Assembly (NCBI GenBank): GCA_030448105.1
Contig: JAUJNP010000006.1
Coordinates: forward strand, 55,852 to 119,851
Direction: 5' to 3'
DNA: 64,000 nt
From: Acidimicrobiales bacterium
GTDB lineage: Bacteria > Actinomycetota > Acidimicrobiia > Acidimicrobiales > Iamiaceae
This document shows, one piece after another, positions 54,970 to 62,625 of this stretch. The position numbers and the translations under genes were made by a program. The notes under the pieces were generated by a model. It did no database searches. It saw only the letters and a list, made by a program, of their open reading frames with translations, and had not been told where the DNA came from. Each line of letters begins with the position of its first letter. The stretch's first letter is position 1.

Positions 54970-55653
54970 GTGGAGGCCGGCGAGGCGACGACCGAGGGGG
55001 TGCACGTCGACCGCAATGCCCCCGTCGAACGGCTCGATCTCGGTGGGGGCGCCTGGGTCGACGTGGCGCGGCGATGGCTGGCGGGGGCCGACGCGCTCTT
55101 CGAAGCCCTGCGGTCCGGGGTGGCGTGGCAGACCAACCAGCTCTTCCGGTACGACCACTGGGTGCAGGAGCGCCGGCTGGGCACCATGTGGCGTCCCGGG
55201 CAGCCCCTGCCCCACCCCGGCCTGGCCGAGGCCCACCGCCACCTGCAGCACCGCTACGGCGTCCGCGTCGACGGGTTCGGCCTGATCCACTACCGCGACG
55301 GCCGCGACGGGCAGGCCTTCCACCGCGACACCGACATGCGCTGGTTGGACGACACCATCATCGCCGTGCTCAGCCTGGGCGCCCGGCGGCCCTGGCTGCT
55401 CCGCCCCCGAGCCCACCGCTACGACCACTCCGAGGGCAGGGGCGCCACCCACGACCTGGCCCCCGGTCCGGGCGACCTGCTGGTGATGGGCGGGCGATGC
55501 CAGGCCGACTGGGAGCACTCGGTGCCGTACCGTCCGGGCGAGGCCATGGGCCCTCGCATCTCGGTGCAGTGGCGCCACGCCGCTCAGCGGGGGCGGCCCT
55601 TCGTCGGCGGCTCCTACCGGGCGCCGCTCACCTACCGCCGTGACCGGCGCTGA
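54970..55653 (+). CDS. AlkB-like 2-oxoglutarate/Fe(II) dioxygenase (copy 2)
   Basis: 227 residues from GTG 54970. Iron triad: His and Asp in QAFHRDTDMRW and distal His in DWEHSVP. 2-oxoglutarate Arg in GPRISVQWRH. The block APGPGDLLVMGGRCQADW matches copy 1 (22829) closely while the N-terminal halves differ, so these are diverged paralogues. The 3' end overlaps the convergent sulfotransferase gene by 22 bp. Confidence 0.86.
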   Translation: MEAGEATTEGVHVDRNAPVERLDLGGGAWVDVARRWLAGADALFEALRSGVAWQTNQLFRYDHWVQERRLGTMWRPGQPLPHPGLAEAHRHLQHRYGVRVDGFGLIHYRDGRDGQAFHRDTDMRWLDDTIIAVLSLGARRPWLLRPRAHRYDHSEGRGATHDLAPGPGDLLVMGGRCQADWEHSVPYRPGEAMGPRISVQWRHAAQRGRPFVGGSYRAPLTYRRDRR

Positions 55654-56345
55654 GCGGCCAGCGCGACCAGCCCCGCGGCCGCCAGCGGCAGGACCCGCAG
55701 CCCGACGCGAGCCCCCTGGATCCGGCGGCGCATCCAGGCGGCGTCGTTGAGGCGGGGGAACGGCCGGCCCGGCTCGGCCACGCCGAGGAACCGGCAGAGC
55801 GGCCCCCACCCCTCGGCCACGTCGAAGACGAGCAGCCGCTCAGGTGGGAGCGTGGCCCGGACCTCTTCGACGTGGCGCTCGAACACGGCGATGGCGTGGT
55901 CGCGCTCGCAGAAGCGCCCGCCGAACAGCCCGTCCCACACGAGGCGCTCACTCATGTCGAGGAACCTGTCCGTGACCGGAAGCACGGTGCGCACCCAGCG
56001 GGGAAACATGTCCCGGGTGGTGTAGATCGTCGTGGCCGTGCTCTCCCACCACCGCTGGGGGTCGCGAACGCTGAGGACGACCTTGGCGTCGGGGAAGTGG
56101 GCGGCCAGCGGGCGCCAGGCGCAGCTCAGCGGGAAGTCGACGCCGGACCCGAACCCGGCGAACAGGTGGTCCCAGTCCGCCTCGCCGGTGACGGCGTAGC
56201 GGTGCCACGCCTCGATGTGGGAAGGGCGTCGGACCACTTCCTGCATGTGGTAGGTCGGCCCGAACCCGAGCTGCTCCAGGGCGTGCTTCAACGAGAGCGT
56301 GCCCGTGCGGCCAAAGCCCGCCCCGATCACCGCCAACCCCGCCAC
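55632..56345 (-). CDS. Sulfotransferase family protein
   Basis: 237 residues from GTG 56345. N-terminal AVIGAGFGRTGTLSLKHALE is the 5'-phosphosulfate-binding loop; LGFGPTYHMQEV and VVLSVRDPQRWWEST (3'-phosphate site) follow, and LLVFDVAEGWGPLCRFLG is near the C terminus. Ends with a hydrophobic helix and Arg-rich tail, so possibly membrane-associated. Acceptor unknown. Divergent from the DUF4395 gene. Confidence 0.86.
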   Translation of the reverse strand: MAGLAVIGAGFGRTGTLSLKHALEQLGFGPTYHMQEVVRRPSHIEAWHRYAVTGEADWDHLFAGFGSGVDFPLSCAWRPLAAHFPDAKVVLSVRDPQRWWESTATTIYTTRDMFPRWVRTVLPVTDRFLDMSERLVWDGLFGGRFCERDHAIAVFERHVEEVRATLPPERLLVFDVAEGWGPLCRFLGVAEPGRPFPRLNDAAWMRRRIQGARVGLRVLPLAAAGLVALAAQRRSRR

Positions 56346-56404
56346 CGCCTCATCGTGGCCGGTCGGTCCGGTCGTCGGCCAGCGGCGAATCCCGACCCAG
56401 TCGG

Positions 56405-56410
56405 TAGGCT
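56405..56410 (+). promoter_or_regulatory. Putative leaderless -10 box for the DUF4395 gene
   Basis: TAGGCT ends 6 nt before the GTG at 56417. Confidence 0.5.
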
Positions 56411-56416
56411 TTCGGC

Positions 56417-56929
56417 GTGGCCCGCCTGTTCTCGTTCCCCCACCCGGTCAACGAGGTGTCGGCCCGGCTCGTGGCCGCCGGTGTCGTCGTGCTCTGCGGG
56501 CTCACCCTCGCCACCCGCCAGCCCGTGCTCCTGCTCCCGCTCGCCTACGGGTTCGTCGCCCGGGTGCTCAGCGGCCCCACCCTGAGCCCGCTCGGCCAGC
56601 TCGTCACCCGGGTGATCACCCCCGCCCTCGGGGCAGCCGAGCGGCCGGTGCCGGGGCCTCCGAAGCGCTTCGCCCAGGGCATCGGTGCCACCCTCTCGAG
56701 CGCGGCGGTGCTGGCCCACTTCTGGTTCGGCGCCACCGGCGTGGCGTGGGCGTTGGTGGCCATGATCCTAGTGGCGGCGACGCTCGAGTCCGCCCTCGGC
56801 TTCTGCATCGGTTGCCGGTTGTTCGCCCTGCTCATGCGCCTCGGGGTGATCCCCGACGACGTGTGCGAGGCCTGCCACGACCTATCCCTCCGCCGGCCTG
56901 CCGCCTCGCGCGCCGGAGCGCCGAGCTGA
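56417..56929 (+). CDS. DUF4395 membrane protein
   Basis: 170 residues. FPHPVNEVSARLVAAGVVVL, GFVARVLSGPTLSPLGQLVT and the cysteine-bearing C-terminal mark LGFCIGCRLFALLMRLGVIP followed by DDVCEAC. About four membrane segments. Family function unknown; the two CxxC-like pairs at the end could bind metal or be redox active. Convergent with the phosphotransferase gene (6-nt gap). Confidence 0.85.
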   Translation: MARLFSFPHPVNEVSARLVAAGVVVLCGLTLATRQPVLLLPLAYGFVARVLSGPTLSPLGQLVTRVITPALGAAERPVPGPPKRFAQGIGATLSSAAVLAHFWFGATGVAWALVAMILVAATLESALGFCIGCRLFALLMRLGVIPDDVCEACHDLSLRRPAASRAGAPS

Positions 56930-56935
56930 TGTGAC

Positions 56936-57751
56936 TCACGTCTCGAGTTGACTGAGCGCGGCGAGAACGCGCCGGTACGGCTCGAGCATCGCCCCGTGCC
57001 GCGGGGTGGCCTCCAGCTGCTCGGCCACGACGCGGAACGCCAGGGCCCGACCGAGCAGGTCACGTGCCGCCGGGTCCGAGACGGCGAACGACTTGGCCAC
57101 CGAGAGCTCAGCCCCGAGCCAGAGCACGGCATCGGCCATCACGATGGCTGCGGCCCACCGGCGAGGTCTGATGTAGGGGGAGACATCGAGGACGACAGGG
57201 ACACCCGAGGGATCGACGAACACGTTCCCGGTGAGATCCCCGTGCACGAGCTGCCTCGCCGAGGGCCGGTTCTGGTCGGCCAGCAGCTCCGTGATCGCGT
57301 CGAGGATCCCGGTGGCGGCCGCACCGAGGCGGACCTGCTCTTCGCCCCAGGCCGCCCGGTCGGCGCGGGCCCACCGGTGGGTCCGGAGGGCGAGCACCTC
57401 CTCACCGCCTCGGCGGGCGCGCTCGCCCGCGTCGGCGAAGCGCATTCCCGCCGCCGTGATCAGGTCCCAGTCGGGCGCTCCCGGTCGGAGTCCGTCGATG
57501 AAGGCCGACGCTGTCCACCCGCCGAAGACCCACCCGCCGTGTTCAGCGCGCCGGGGAGCGGCGACCCGGAACCCCTCCTCCTCGATCCGAGCCAGGAGAT
57601 CCTGCGTCCAGGCCGCTTCGCGCTCATCGTGCACCGGCTTGAGTACGGAGTCACCAACTCGAACGCTCTTGCCCTCGCCGCCGACCAGGACCATGCCGTC
57701 CCCGGTGAGGCCGAAGGCCGCGATGACGTCGGGTGGAGGGCCGGCGACCAC
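56936..57751 (-). CDS. APH-like phosphotransferase family protein
   Basis: 271 residues from GTG 57751, 14 nt after the thioesterase stop. PPPDVIAAFGLTG then GGEGKSVRVGDSVLKPVHD (phosphate-binding strand and Lys). Catalytic loop QLVHGDLTGNVFVDPSG with HGDLxxN, and VVLDVSPYIRPRRWA carrying the metal Asp. Protein-kinase-like fold of the TIGR02569/aminoglycoside phosphotransferase type. Substrate unknown; resistance function is not implied. An earlier GTG in the same frame would run through the thioesterase gene. Confidence 0.8.
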   Translation of the reverse strand: MVAGPPPDVIAAFGLTGDGMVLVGGEGKSVRVGDSVLKPVHDEREAAWTQDLLARIEEEGFRVAAPRRAEHGGWVFGGWTASAFIDGLRPGAPDWDLITAAGMRFADAGERARRGGEEVLALRTHRWARADRAAWGEEQVRLGAAATGILDAITELLADQNRPSARQLVHGDLTGNVFVDPSGVPVVLDVSPYIRPRRWAAAIVMADAVLWLGAELSVAKSFAVSDPAARDLLGRALAFRVVAEQLEATPRHGAMLEPYRRVLAALSQLET

Positions 57752-57765
57752 CGCTGGACGACGCG

Positions 57766-58632
57766 TCAGCCGGGGAAGGTGAAGAGGAACAGCTGGGTGG
57801 CGTAGGCGACCAGGCGGGGTTCGGCGCCCCCGTCCGGGCCGCAGTCCCAGAGGGCCATGTCGGCCGAGGCGTAGCCGTCGCTCGCGTGGCGGGCCCGGTT
57901 GTGGGCCAGCAACCACGGCGAACGGCACTCCTGGAGCACGTGCACGGTGAGGTCGACGCTCGGCGCGAACCACGGTCGCTCCTGCGGGCCGATCCGCTCA
58001 CCGACCGCGCCGGGCATGGTGTCGGCCAGCACGACGAGGGCGGCGGGGTCGAGGGTGCCGTCATCGAGGAACGGTGGGTCGTCGAAGCGGTACCACATGG
58101 CCCGCTCGGCCCGCTCGGGCACGTAGTCCTCCCAGGGAGCGTGGCCGAGCACGGCGCGGCCTTCCACCAGCTGGTTCCAGAAGGGCATGGGGACGAACTC
58201 GTCCGCCTCCGGGGGCGGAGGGTCGCGGAACGACGGGCAGTCGTCCGGACGCGGCCGCTCGGCCGGGGGCTCCAGGTCGGTGAAGTCGAACCCCGACCGG
58301 CCGGCGCCGAACACGGCGGCGGTGAGGTGGCCTCGGGGAGCGTCGCGGTTGGTGACCTCGGCCCGCAGGTGCGACATCGACCGGCCGCGACGCAGGACCT
58401 CGACCTCGACGTCGACCGGACCGTGCGCTACCTGGGCGGCGAAGGTCGTGTGCAGCGTCCGCAGCGTCTGGGCCGGGTCCCCGAGGGCCTCGGCCATGGC
58501 CCGGAGGGCGATGGCGGTGACGATGCCGCCCTGGGGGAGGGGCCGCAGGTTCCAGGCCTCGTCGATGTGGGCCGCGAACCGTCCCGACCCCTCGGCCCGG
58601 ACGGCCGTCGCCTCGCTGAACGGGCTCCCCAT
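57766..58632 (-). CDS. Acyl-CoA thioesterase-like (double hotdog) protein
   Basis: 288 residues from ATG 58632 (GTG 58641 is an alternative). Two hotdog halves: AHIDEAWNLRPLPQGGIVTA with LRTLHTTFAAQV and VEVEVLRRGRSMSHLRAEV, then PALVVLADTMPGAVGERIG and FAPSVDLTVHVLQ, and WLLAHNRARHASDGYASAD. Matches TesB-like/4HBT_3 thioesterases. Substrate chain length unknown. Upstream of its start lies the palindromic repeat cluster. Confidence 0.83.
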   Translation of the reverse strand: MGSPFSEATAVRAEGSGRFAAHIDEAWNLRPLPQGGIVTAIALRAMAEALGDPAQTLRTLHTTFAAQVAHGPVDVEVEVLRRGRSMSHLRAEVTNRDAPRGHLTAAVFGAGRSGFDFTDLEPPAERPRPDDCPSFRDPPPPEADEFVPMPFWNQLVEGRAVLGHAPWEDYVPERAERAMWYRFDDPPFLDDGTLDPAALVVLADTMPGAVGERIGPQERPWFAPSVDLTVHVLQECRSPWLLAHNRARHASDGYASADMALWDCGPDGGAEPRLVAYATQLFLFTFPG

Positions 58633-58724
58633 CGGCGGCACGTTGCCCGCCGCCCCGGAGCCCGGTCAACCGAGTTGCCGGCGAGGAGCCGCCAGTAGGC
58701 TCCACCGATGCCCGAAGCTGCGGA

Positions 58725-58943
58725 GACCGCCAGGCGGAGCAGCGGCGAGTATGAGAGCCGGATCGGCGAAGCCGGCTCCGCCGGAGGCGGGGCAGGCAGT
58801 ACGGAGTCCGCCAGGCGGAGCAGGGGGCACGGCTGCGCAGACCGCCAGGCGGAGCAGCGGGAACGATGACACCCGGATCGGCGAAGCCGGCTCCGCCGGG
58901 GGCGGAGCAAGGGGTACAGCCGGCTCCACCGGGTGCGGAGCAG
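58725..58943. repeat. Palindromic repeat cluster 1, running into the rimO coding region
   Basis: Three copies of a box CCGCCAGGCGGAGCAG (at about 58728, 58808 and 58842) and three of a box GGCTCCGCCGGAGGCGG or close variants (at about 58773, 58889 and partial 58920), often preceded by GGATCGGCGAAGCC. Each box is itself a short hairpin (CCGCC-A-GGCGG; GCTCCGCC-GGx-GGCGGAGC). The same boxes recur at 63791-64000. Confidence 0.85.
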
Positions 58944-60167
58944 ACGTATTGGCTGGAGACGCTGGGCTGCCCGAAGAACTCGGTCGACTCGGACAAGCTC
59001 GGCGGCACTCTCGTGGGCGACGGGTTCGTTCCCGCCTCGGGCCCGGACGCCGCCGACTTGGTGGTGGTCAACACCTGCGCCTTCGTGGCCGAGGCCCGCC
59101 AGGAGTCGATCGACACCGTGTTGGCCGTCGACGCCGCCCGCCGCGAGGGATCCCGCCTGGTGGTCACCGGCTGCCTGGCCGAGCGCTACGGGTCCGAGCT
59201 GGCCGACGCCCTACCCGAGGCCGACCAAGTGGCTGGCTTCGGGGTCCCCGTGGAGCTCGGGACCAAGCGCTCCTTGCCCTCGTTCGACCTCCTCAACCTG
59301 CCGCGGCCCCGATCCCCGGTGCCGTGGGCGTACGTGAAGGTGGCCGAGGGCTGCGACCGGGCCTGCGGCTTCTGCGCCATCCCCTCGTTCCGGGGGCCAC
59401 AGCGCTCACGGTCGATCGATTCGATCCTGGCCGAGATCGACGCCCTCGGGGTGGCCGAGGTGGTGCTGGTGGCCCAGGACCTGGCCGCCTTCGGGCGGGA
59501 CCAGGGCCGGGGCGAGCGGGCCATCGTCCCCCTGGTGCGGGCGGCCGCCGAGCTGGTGCCCCGGGTGCGGCTGCTCTACCTGTACCCCTCCGACCTCACC
59601 GACGCCCTGGTCGACGCGGTGTGCGACACGGGCGTTCCCTACTTCGACCTGTCCCTCCAGCACGTGTCGGCTCCGCTGCTGCGCCGCATGCGCCGCTGGG
59701 GCGACGGCCGCCGCTTCCTCGGGCGGATCAAGGCCATCCGGGCGCGGGAGCCGGCGGCCGCCTTCCGGTCGAACTTCATCGTCGGCTACCCCGGCGAGAC
59801 CGAGGCCGACCACGACGCCGTCCTGGCCTTCGTCGCCGAGGCCGACCTCGACTGGTGCGGGTTCTTCCGGTACTCGCCGGAGGAGGGCACCTACGCCGCC
59901 GGCCTCGACGGCACGGTGCCGGCCGGGCTGGTGGAGGAGCGGCTGGCCGAGCTGACCGAGCGCCAGGATGCGATCACCGCGCGCAAACGTGACGAACTGG
60001 TGGGCTCGGCGGTCGAAGTGCTCGTGGACAGACCCGGCGTGGCCCGCTCGCAGCGTGAAGCCCCCGAGATCGACGGCGTGGTCCTCGTGCCCGATCAGCT
60101 GCCCGCCGGCACCTTCACCACCCTCACCGTCACTGCCGCCCTCGGCACCGACGTGGAGGCAAGGTGA
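58866..60167 (+). CDS. rimO: Ribosomal protein S12 methylthiotransferase RimO, repeat-derived N terminus
   Basis: 433 residues. Radical-SAM enzyme methylthiolating an Asp of S12. MTTase domain TYWLETLGCPKNSVDSDKLG and VVNTCAFVAEARQES; radical-SAM cysteines C163, C167, C170 in CDRACGFCAIPSF; SLQHVSAPLLRRMRRWG; C-terminal TRAM domain. The first about 25 residues (MTPGSAKPAPPGAEQG, QPAPPGAEQ) are encoded by the palindromic repeats. No other ATG/GTG/TTG lies in frame between the repeat ATG at 58866 and the conserved domain, so the repeat appears to provide the start. It overlaps pgsA at its end. Confidence 0.92.
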   Translation: MTPGSAKPAPPGAEQGVQPAPPGAEQTYWLETLGCPKNSVDSDKLGGTLVGDGFVPASGPDAADLVVVNTCAFVAEARQESIDTVLAVDAARREGSRLVVTGCLAERYGSELADALPEADQVAGFGVPVELGTKRSLPSFDLLNLPRPRSPVPWAYVKVAEGCDRACGFCAIPSFRGPQRSRSIDSILAEIDALGVAEVVLVAQDLAAFGRDQGRGERAIVPLVRAAAELVPRVRLLYLYPSDLTDALVDAVCDTGVPYFDLSLQHVSAPLLRRMRRWGDGRRFLGRIKAIRAREPAAAFRSNFIVGYPGETEADHDAVLAFVAEADLDWCGFFRYSPEEGTYAAGLDGTVPAGLVEERLAELTERQDAITARKRDELVGSAVEVLVDRPGVARSQREAPEIDGVVLVPDQLPAGTFTTLTVTAALGTDVEAR

Positions 60168-60751
60168 CCGCGCCCGACGGCTCCGACCGCTTGGACGACC
60201 GGTTCGGGCCGTCGGCCCTGCTGACCCCGGCCAACGCCGTCACCATCATCCGCCTGGCCATCTCGCCCGCCCTGCTGGTGATGATCCTGCGGGACCCGTC
60301 ATCGTGGGCGGCGGTGTCGCTGTGGATCGCGCTGGCGGTCACCGACGGCGTGGACGGGATCCTGGCGCGCCGCTTCGGCACCACCCGATCCGGCGCCTTC
60401 CTCGACCCCCTCGCCGACAAGGTGCTCGTGCTCGGGGCCATGTTCGCCCTGGTGGCGGCGAACCGCTTCTGGTGGCTGCCCGTCACCCTCATCGCGGCGC
60501 GGGAAGTGGCCATCTCCCTGTACCGCACTCGCCTCGGCCGCCTCGGCCTGGCGGTGCCCGCCCGACCGCTGGCCAAGGCCAAGACAGTGGTGCAGGAGGT
60601 GGCGGTGGGCTTCGCCCTCCTACCCCTCACCGTTGACCAGCCGGTGTTCGCCGCCACCTGCCTGTGGGTGGCGGTCACCCTCACCCTGGTGACGGGCGCG
60701 CAGTACCTGCTCGACGGCCGCTCGGCGGCCACCACCCTCGGGCACACCTGA
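60164..60751 (+). CDS. pgsA: CDP-diacylglycerol-glycerol-3-phosphate 3-phosphatidyltransferase
   Basis: 195 residues from GTG 60164 (overlaps the rimO stop). Membrane enzyme; CDP-alcohol phosphatidyltransferase motif DGVDGILARRFG then GAFLDPLADKV (DGxDGxxARxxGxxxxGxxxDxxxD). Helices before and after. Uses the CDP-diacylglycerol made by CdsA (16435). Could be another CDP-alcohol transferase, but length and the rimO-pgsA-cinA order favour PgsA. Confidence 0.9.
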   Translation: MTAPDGSDRLDDRFGPSALLTPANAVTIIRLAISPALLVMILRDPSSWAAVSLWIALAVTDGVDGILARRFGTTRSGAFLDPLADKVLVLGAMFALVAANRFWWLPVTLIAAREVAISLYRTRLGRLGLAVPARPLAKAKTVVQEVAVGFALLPLTVDQPVFAATCLWVAVTLTLVTGAQYLLDGRSAATTLGHT

Positions 60752-60773
60752 AGGACCGGCGCGCACCGCCCCC

Positions 60774-60779
60774 TAGTCT
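60774..60779 (+). promoter_or_regulatory. Putative leaderless -10 box for cinA
   Basis: TAGTCT ends 6 nt before the ATG at 60786. Confidence 0.5.
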
Positions 60780-60785
60780 CGCCGG

Positions 60786-62027
60786 ATGCGCTGCGAGGTC
60801 GTCGCCGTCGGCACGGAGCTGCTGCTCGGGCAGATCGTCGACACGAACTCCGCCTGGATCGGCGAGCAGCTCGCCCTGGTCGGCATCGACTCGCACTTCC
60901 AGACCAAGGTGGGCGACAACCTCGACCGCATCGTGGCCGCCCTCCGGGGCTCGTTGGAGCGCAGCGAGGCCGTCATCGTGTGCGGTGGGCTCGGGCCGAC
61001 CCACGACGACATCACGAGGTCGGCGCTGGCCGCGGTGATGGGCGTCGAGCTGCGGCGAGACCCCGAGGTGGCCGACGCCATCCGCCACATGTTCGAGTCG
61101 CGGGGCCGGGCCATGCCCGGGAACAATCTCCTCCAGGCCGACGTGCCCGAAGGGGCCACCGTGATCGAGCAGCGCCGGGGCACCGCCCCCGGCCTGATCT
61201 GCCCGATGGGGGACCAGGTCCTCTACGCCGTGCCGGGCGTGCCCCACGAGATGCGGGAGATGATGGAGCGGGCCATCCTCCCGGACCTGCGGCGGCGGGC
61301 CGGGGCCACGGCCACCATCCTCAGCCGGACGCTGCGCACCTGGGGCGACAGCGAGTCGGGGCTGGCCGAGCGGCTGGCCGACCGCATCGCCGAGCTCGAC
61401 GAGCGGGGCAACCCCACCCTCGCCTTCCTCGCCAGCGGCATCGAGGGGCTCAAGGTCCGCATCACAGCCAAGGGTCCCGACGAGGCCGGCTGCCGGGAGG
61501 TGCTCGCCTACGAGGAGCATGTGATCCGCCAGCTCCTCGGCGAGCTGGTGTTCGGGACCGACGACGAGACCATGGAGGTCGCGGTCGGCGCCCTGCTCGA
61601 CGCCCAGGGGCTGCGCCTGGGCCTGGCCGAGTCGCTCACCGGGGGCATGATCGGCTCGCGGCTCACCGCCACGCCGGGGGCCTCGGCCTGGTTCCGGGGC
61701 TCGGTCGTCGCTTACGCCAGCGACGTCAAGTTCGAGGTCCTGGGCGTGCCCGAGGGCCCGGTGGTCACCGCGGAGGCGGCCGAGGCCATGGCGGCCGGCG
61801 CCTGCCGGGTGCTGGGGGCGGACGTGGGGCTGGCGGTGACGGGTGTGGCCGGGCCCGCCGAGCAGGACGGCGAGCGGCCGGGCACGGTGTTCGTGGGCCT
61901 GAGCCGGGACAGTGGCACCGAGTCGGTCCGCCTCCAGCTCCCGGGCGACCGCGACCGGGTGCGCGAGTTCGCCACCATCACCGCCCTCGACCTGTTGCGC
62001 CACCGGCTGCTGTCCCGCCGCGCCTGA
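60786..62027 (+). CDS. cinA: CinA-like protein (NMN amidohydrolase/ADP-ribose pyrophosphatase type)
   Basis: 413 residues. N-terminal MoCF-like domain CEVVAVGTELLLGQIVDTNS, VIVCGGLGPTHDDITRSALA, PGVPHEMREMMER. C-terminal CinA domain GLRLGLAESLTGGMIGSRLT, VAYASDVKFEVLGV and VGLAVTGVAGPAEQDGERPG. The catalytic Ser/Thr region of NMN deamidase is present. Recycles NMN to NaMN (family). In streptococci it is competence-induced; here it follows pgsA, the common actinobacterial order. Confidence 0.93.
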   Translation: MRCEVVAVGTELLLGQIVDTNSAWIGEQLALVGIDSHFQTKVGDNLDRIVAALRGSLERSEAVIVCGGLGPTHDDITRSALAAVMGVELRRDPEVADAIRHMFESRGRAMPGNNLLQADVPEGATVIEQRRGTAPGLICPMGDQVLYAVPGVPHEMREMMERAILPDLRRRAGATATILSRTLRTWGDSESGLAERLADRIAELDERGNPTLAFLASGIEGLKVRITAKGPDEAGCREVLAYEEHVIRQLLGELVFGTDDETMEVAVGALLDAQGLRLGLAESLTGGMIGSRLTATPGASAWFRGSVVAYASDVKFEVLGVPEGPVVTAEAAEAMAAGACRVLGADVGLAVTGVAGPAEQDGERPGTVFVGLSRDSGTESVRLQLPGDRDRVREFATITALDLLRHRLLSRRA

Positions 62028-62039
62028 GGGGCGGGTGGG

Positions 62040-62576
62040 ATGACGGGCGCCGCCCGGCTGTTCGTGGCCGTCTGGCCCCCGCCGGAGGTGATCGAGGTGC
62101 TGGAGGGCCTCGGTCGGCCGGACCGGCCCGGGGTGCGGTGGACCCGGCCGGAGCACTGGCACGTCACCCTGCGGTTCCTGGGCCCGGCCGAGGCCGACCC
62201 GGTGGTCGCCGCGGTGTCGGCCGCGGCGTCGGCGGTCCGGCCCGCGGTGGCCGTGGCGGGGCCGGCGACCAGGGCGCTCGGCCGGGGCGTGCTGTCGCTG
62301 CCGGTCGCCGGCCTCGAGGCGCTGGCCTCCGAGGTGCTCACGACCACCTCGGGTCTCGGAGCGCCGCCCGGGTCCCGGCCCTTCCACGGCCATCTCACCC
62401 TCGCCCGGTGCAAGGGCGGGCCACCGAAGGATCTGGTGGGCCGGGCGTGCTCGGCGCGGTGGCGGGTCGAGGACGTGGCCGTGGTGCGCAGCGTCACCGG
62501 CGGCGCCGGCGTGGCCTACGAGACGGTGGCGAGCGCAGCCCTCGGGGGTTCGACGCCGACGTCGCCGACCGACTAG
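62040..62576 (+). CDS. thpR: RNA 2',3'-cyclic phosphodiesterase (2H family)
   Basis: 178 residues from ATG 62040. The two catalytic HxTL motifs are HVTLRFLGP and HLTLARCKG. RLFVAVWPPPEVIEVL opens the fold. Opens 2',3'-cyclic phosphates (former 2'-5' RNA ligase). Its TAG stop is part of the operator-like palindrome before the next gene. Confidence 0.9.
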   Translation: MTGAARLFVAVWPPPEVIEVLEGLGRPDRPGVRWTRPEHWHVTLRFLGPAEADPVVAAVSAAASAVRPAVAVAGPATRALGRGVLSLPVAGLEALASEVLTTTSGLGAPPGSRPFHGHLTLARCKGGPPKDLVGRACSARWRVEDVAVVRSVTGGAGVAYETVASAALGGSTPTSPTD

Positions 62577-62587
62577 AACAGGTTCTC
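62574..62587 (+). promoter_or_regulatory. KstR/FadR-like operator upstream of the nitronate monooxygenase gene
   Basis: TAGAACAGGTTCTC is a near-perfect dyad (TAGAAC/GTTCTC) and matches the KstR-type consensus TnnAACnnGTTnnA at all but the last base. It lies 39 nt before the ATG at 62626 and probably overlaps its promoter. Confidence 0.6.
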
Positions 62588-62625
62588 GTTTCGGCGTTCC
62601 GTGGCCGACGCACGAGGAGCCATCG

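Noticed and set aside
56936..57751. Aminoglycoside resistance gene
   Set aside because: The APH-like fold is shared by many actinobacterial phosphotransferases; the sequence fits the TIGR02569-type group and no resistance context is present.
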